Part shown: piece by piece, positions 63,430-64,000 of the stretch
How positions within the stretch are numbered: the stretch's first letter is position 1
How the letters are laid out: each line of letters opens with the position of its first letter
Source: Mesaphorura yosii
Lineage: Eukaryota > Arthropoda > Collembola > Poduromorpha > Tullbergiidae
Reading direction: 5' to 3'
DNA: 64,000 nucleotides
Assembly: GCA_009869945.1 (NCBI GenBank)
Contig: WIXG01000206.1
Span: 78,472 to 142,471 of the forward strand
Position numbers and translations under genes: made by a program
The notes under the pieces: model-generated
What the model saw: only the letters and a program-made list of their open reading frames with translations
What the model was told of the DNA's origin: nothing
Databases searched by the model: none

Positions 63430-64000
63430 TCAAGGCTTAGGAATTGGAATGTCAGCAATGGGAACTCCACCGCGATAATAACCGAAGCTTGAAAGTATCA
63501 GTTCTTTTATGGTTTAGGACGATCTGTGCACGTTGTGAGGATCGCTTGCTCCGAGACTCGGGTTGAATTCGACCACATCCATCGAGCAGACGTTACTAGA
63601 CGTGTGGTGTATTTCCATCAGCCGCATCCCTTCACGAAGTGTCAAGCCACCAGGAACTGGTGGAATTCATAAATCTGTGACTGACATTGGCATTTAAAAA
63701 TCTTGCGGTATGGCCTGCCTACCTGGAGTTCCAGTGCACTTTATCTCAAGATCGTCCAAGGCATCAACATCGAAACTGATCTGCAAGCAGGATAAGCAGA
63801 CGGGTAGCCGAATGGAGAAGATTATAACTGCTGTTCAATGTTACAATTACAGTGCGAAAATACTTACGTGGATCGATCTGGGGTGCACTTTAGTATAGTT
63901 ACCCCGTCGAAATCGCCTGAAACCAGTGTTATTACACTAATTAGGATCTCCTGAGTCCGAATCTGCAACAATTTTGTTACGGTACCGTTTCCTAAGAAAG
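63430..64000 (-). pseudogene. Arginase, 3' part, with an in-frame stop
   Basis: Arginase hydrolyses arginine to ornithine and urea with a binuclear manganese centre. Minus-strand exons are 63916-63868 (start of this exon less certain), 63780-63723 and 63656-63430, all with GT-AG introns and matching phases. The second exon holds ISFDVDALD, which carries the metal-binding D-x-D-x-x-D, then TGTP; the next begins GGLTLREG and continues to [11 protein letters not shown], close to the family's LDxxEVNPSLG. A TAA at 63514-63516 then interrupts the frame. Beyond it the same frame continues for 27 codons with an SSFGYYRGG stretch spaced as in normal arginases, and ends in TGA at 63430-63432. The DP after DVDAL is DD here. 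The gene runs off the right edge. Either a decaying copy, a sequencing error, or a truncated but expressed form. Confidence 0.72.

Noticed and set aside
1-64000. tRNA, rRNA and small nuclear RNA genes
   Set aside because: Candidate GTTCGAATC-like words (for example near 18252 and 35358) lack the partner A box and clover-leaf arms, so none is called.

Overview
The window is animal nuclear DNA, most likely from an arthropod. Genes are split by GT-AG introns, many of them only 58-90 bases long. There are two NET-family (noc/elbow-type) zinc-finger genes side by side and a short TTAGG array, the common arthropod telomere unit. The species cannot be named from sequence alone. Nothing bacterial in layout is visible: no operons, no CRISPR and no convincing tRNA or rRNA.

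Layout from left to right. At 1-289 (minus) lies the 5' end of an acid-lipase family gene. From 290 to 10.8 kb there is no supported gene. At 10.8-14.2 kb (minus) a three-exon noc/elbow-type gene (copy 1) lies. From 14.2 to 36.2 kb there is no supported gene. At 36.2-39.3 kb (plus) a four-exon gene encodes a 917-residue triple-LIM protein of the prickle/testin type. From 39.3 to 51.1 kb there is again no supported gene. At 51.1-57.4 kb (plus) lies the second noc/elbow-type gene (copy 2), with a 4.4-kb first intron. The right end is compact: an SYCP3-like gene (58.4-59.4 kb, minus), a decayed DNA/RNA non-specific endonuclease relic (60.0-60.5 kb, plus), a lifeguard/BI-1 family membrane protein (60.6-61.7 kb, minus), a short inverted-repeat element (62.9-63.2 kb) and the 3' end of an arginase gene interrupted by an in-frame stop (63.4 kb to the window end, minus).

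The two zinc-finger genes point away from each other across about 37 kb of mostly non-coding DNA that holds only the LIM gene. This is the arrangement expected of a shared regulatory landscape for two developmental repressors, with the LIM gene as a probable bystander. Both proteins carry the family signature in order: N-terminal QYL-x-P-x-YL block, Sp motif, cysteine module, atypical C2H2 finger, and C-terminal tyrosine-rich box. Only copy 1 keeps the FKPY Groucho-type motif, and only copy 1 has an intron inside the zinc finger. The genes at the right end have no obvious functional link to each other.

Six gene models (lipase start, both zinc-finger genes, LIM, SYCP3-like, lifeguard) were assembled by hand from splice signals and keep frame across every junction. 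Arginase joins were also checked but the gene is broken. No similarity search was run.
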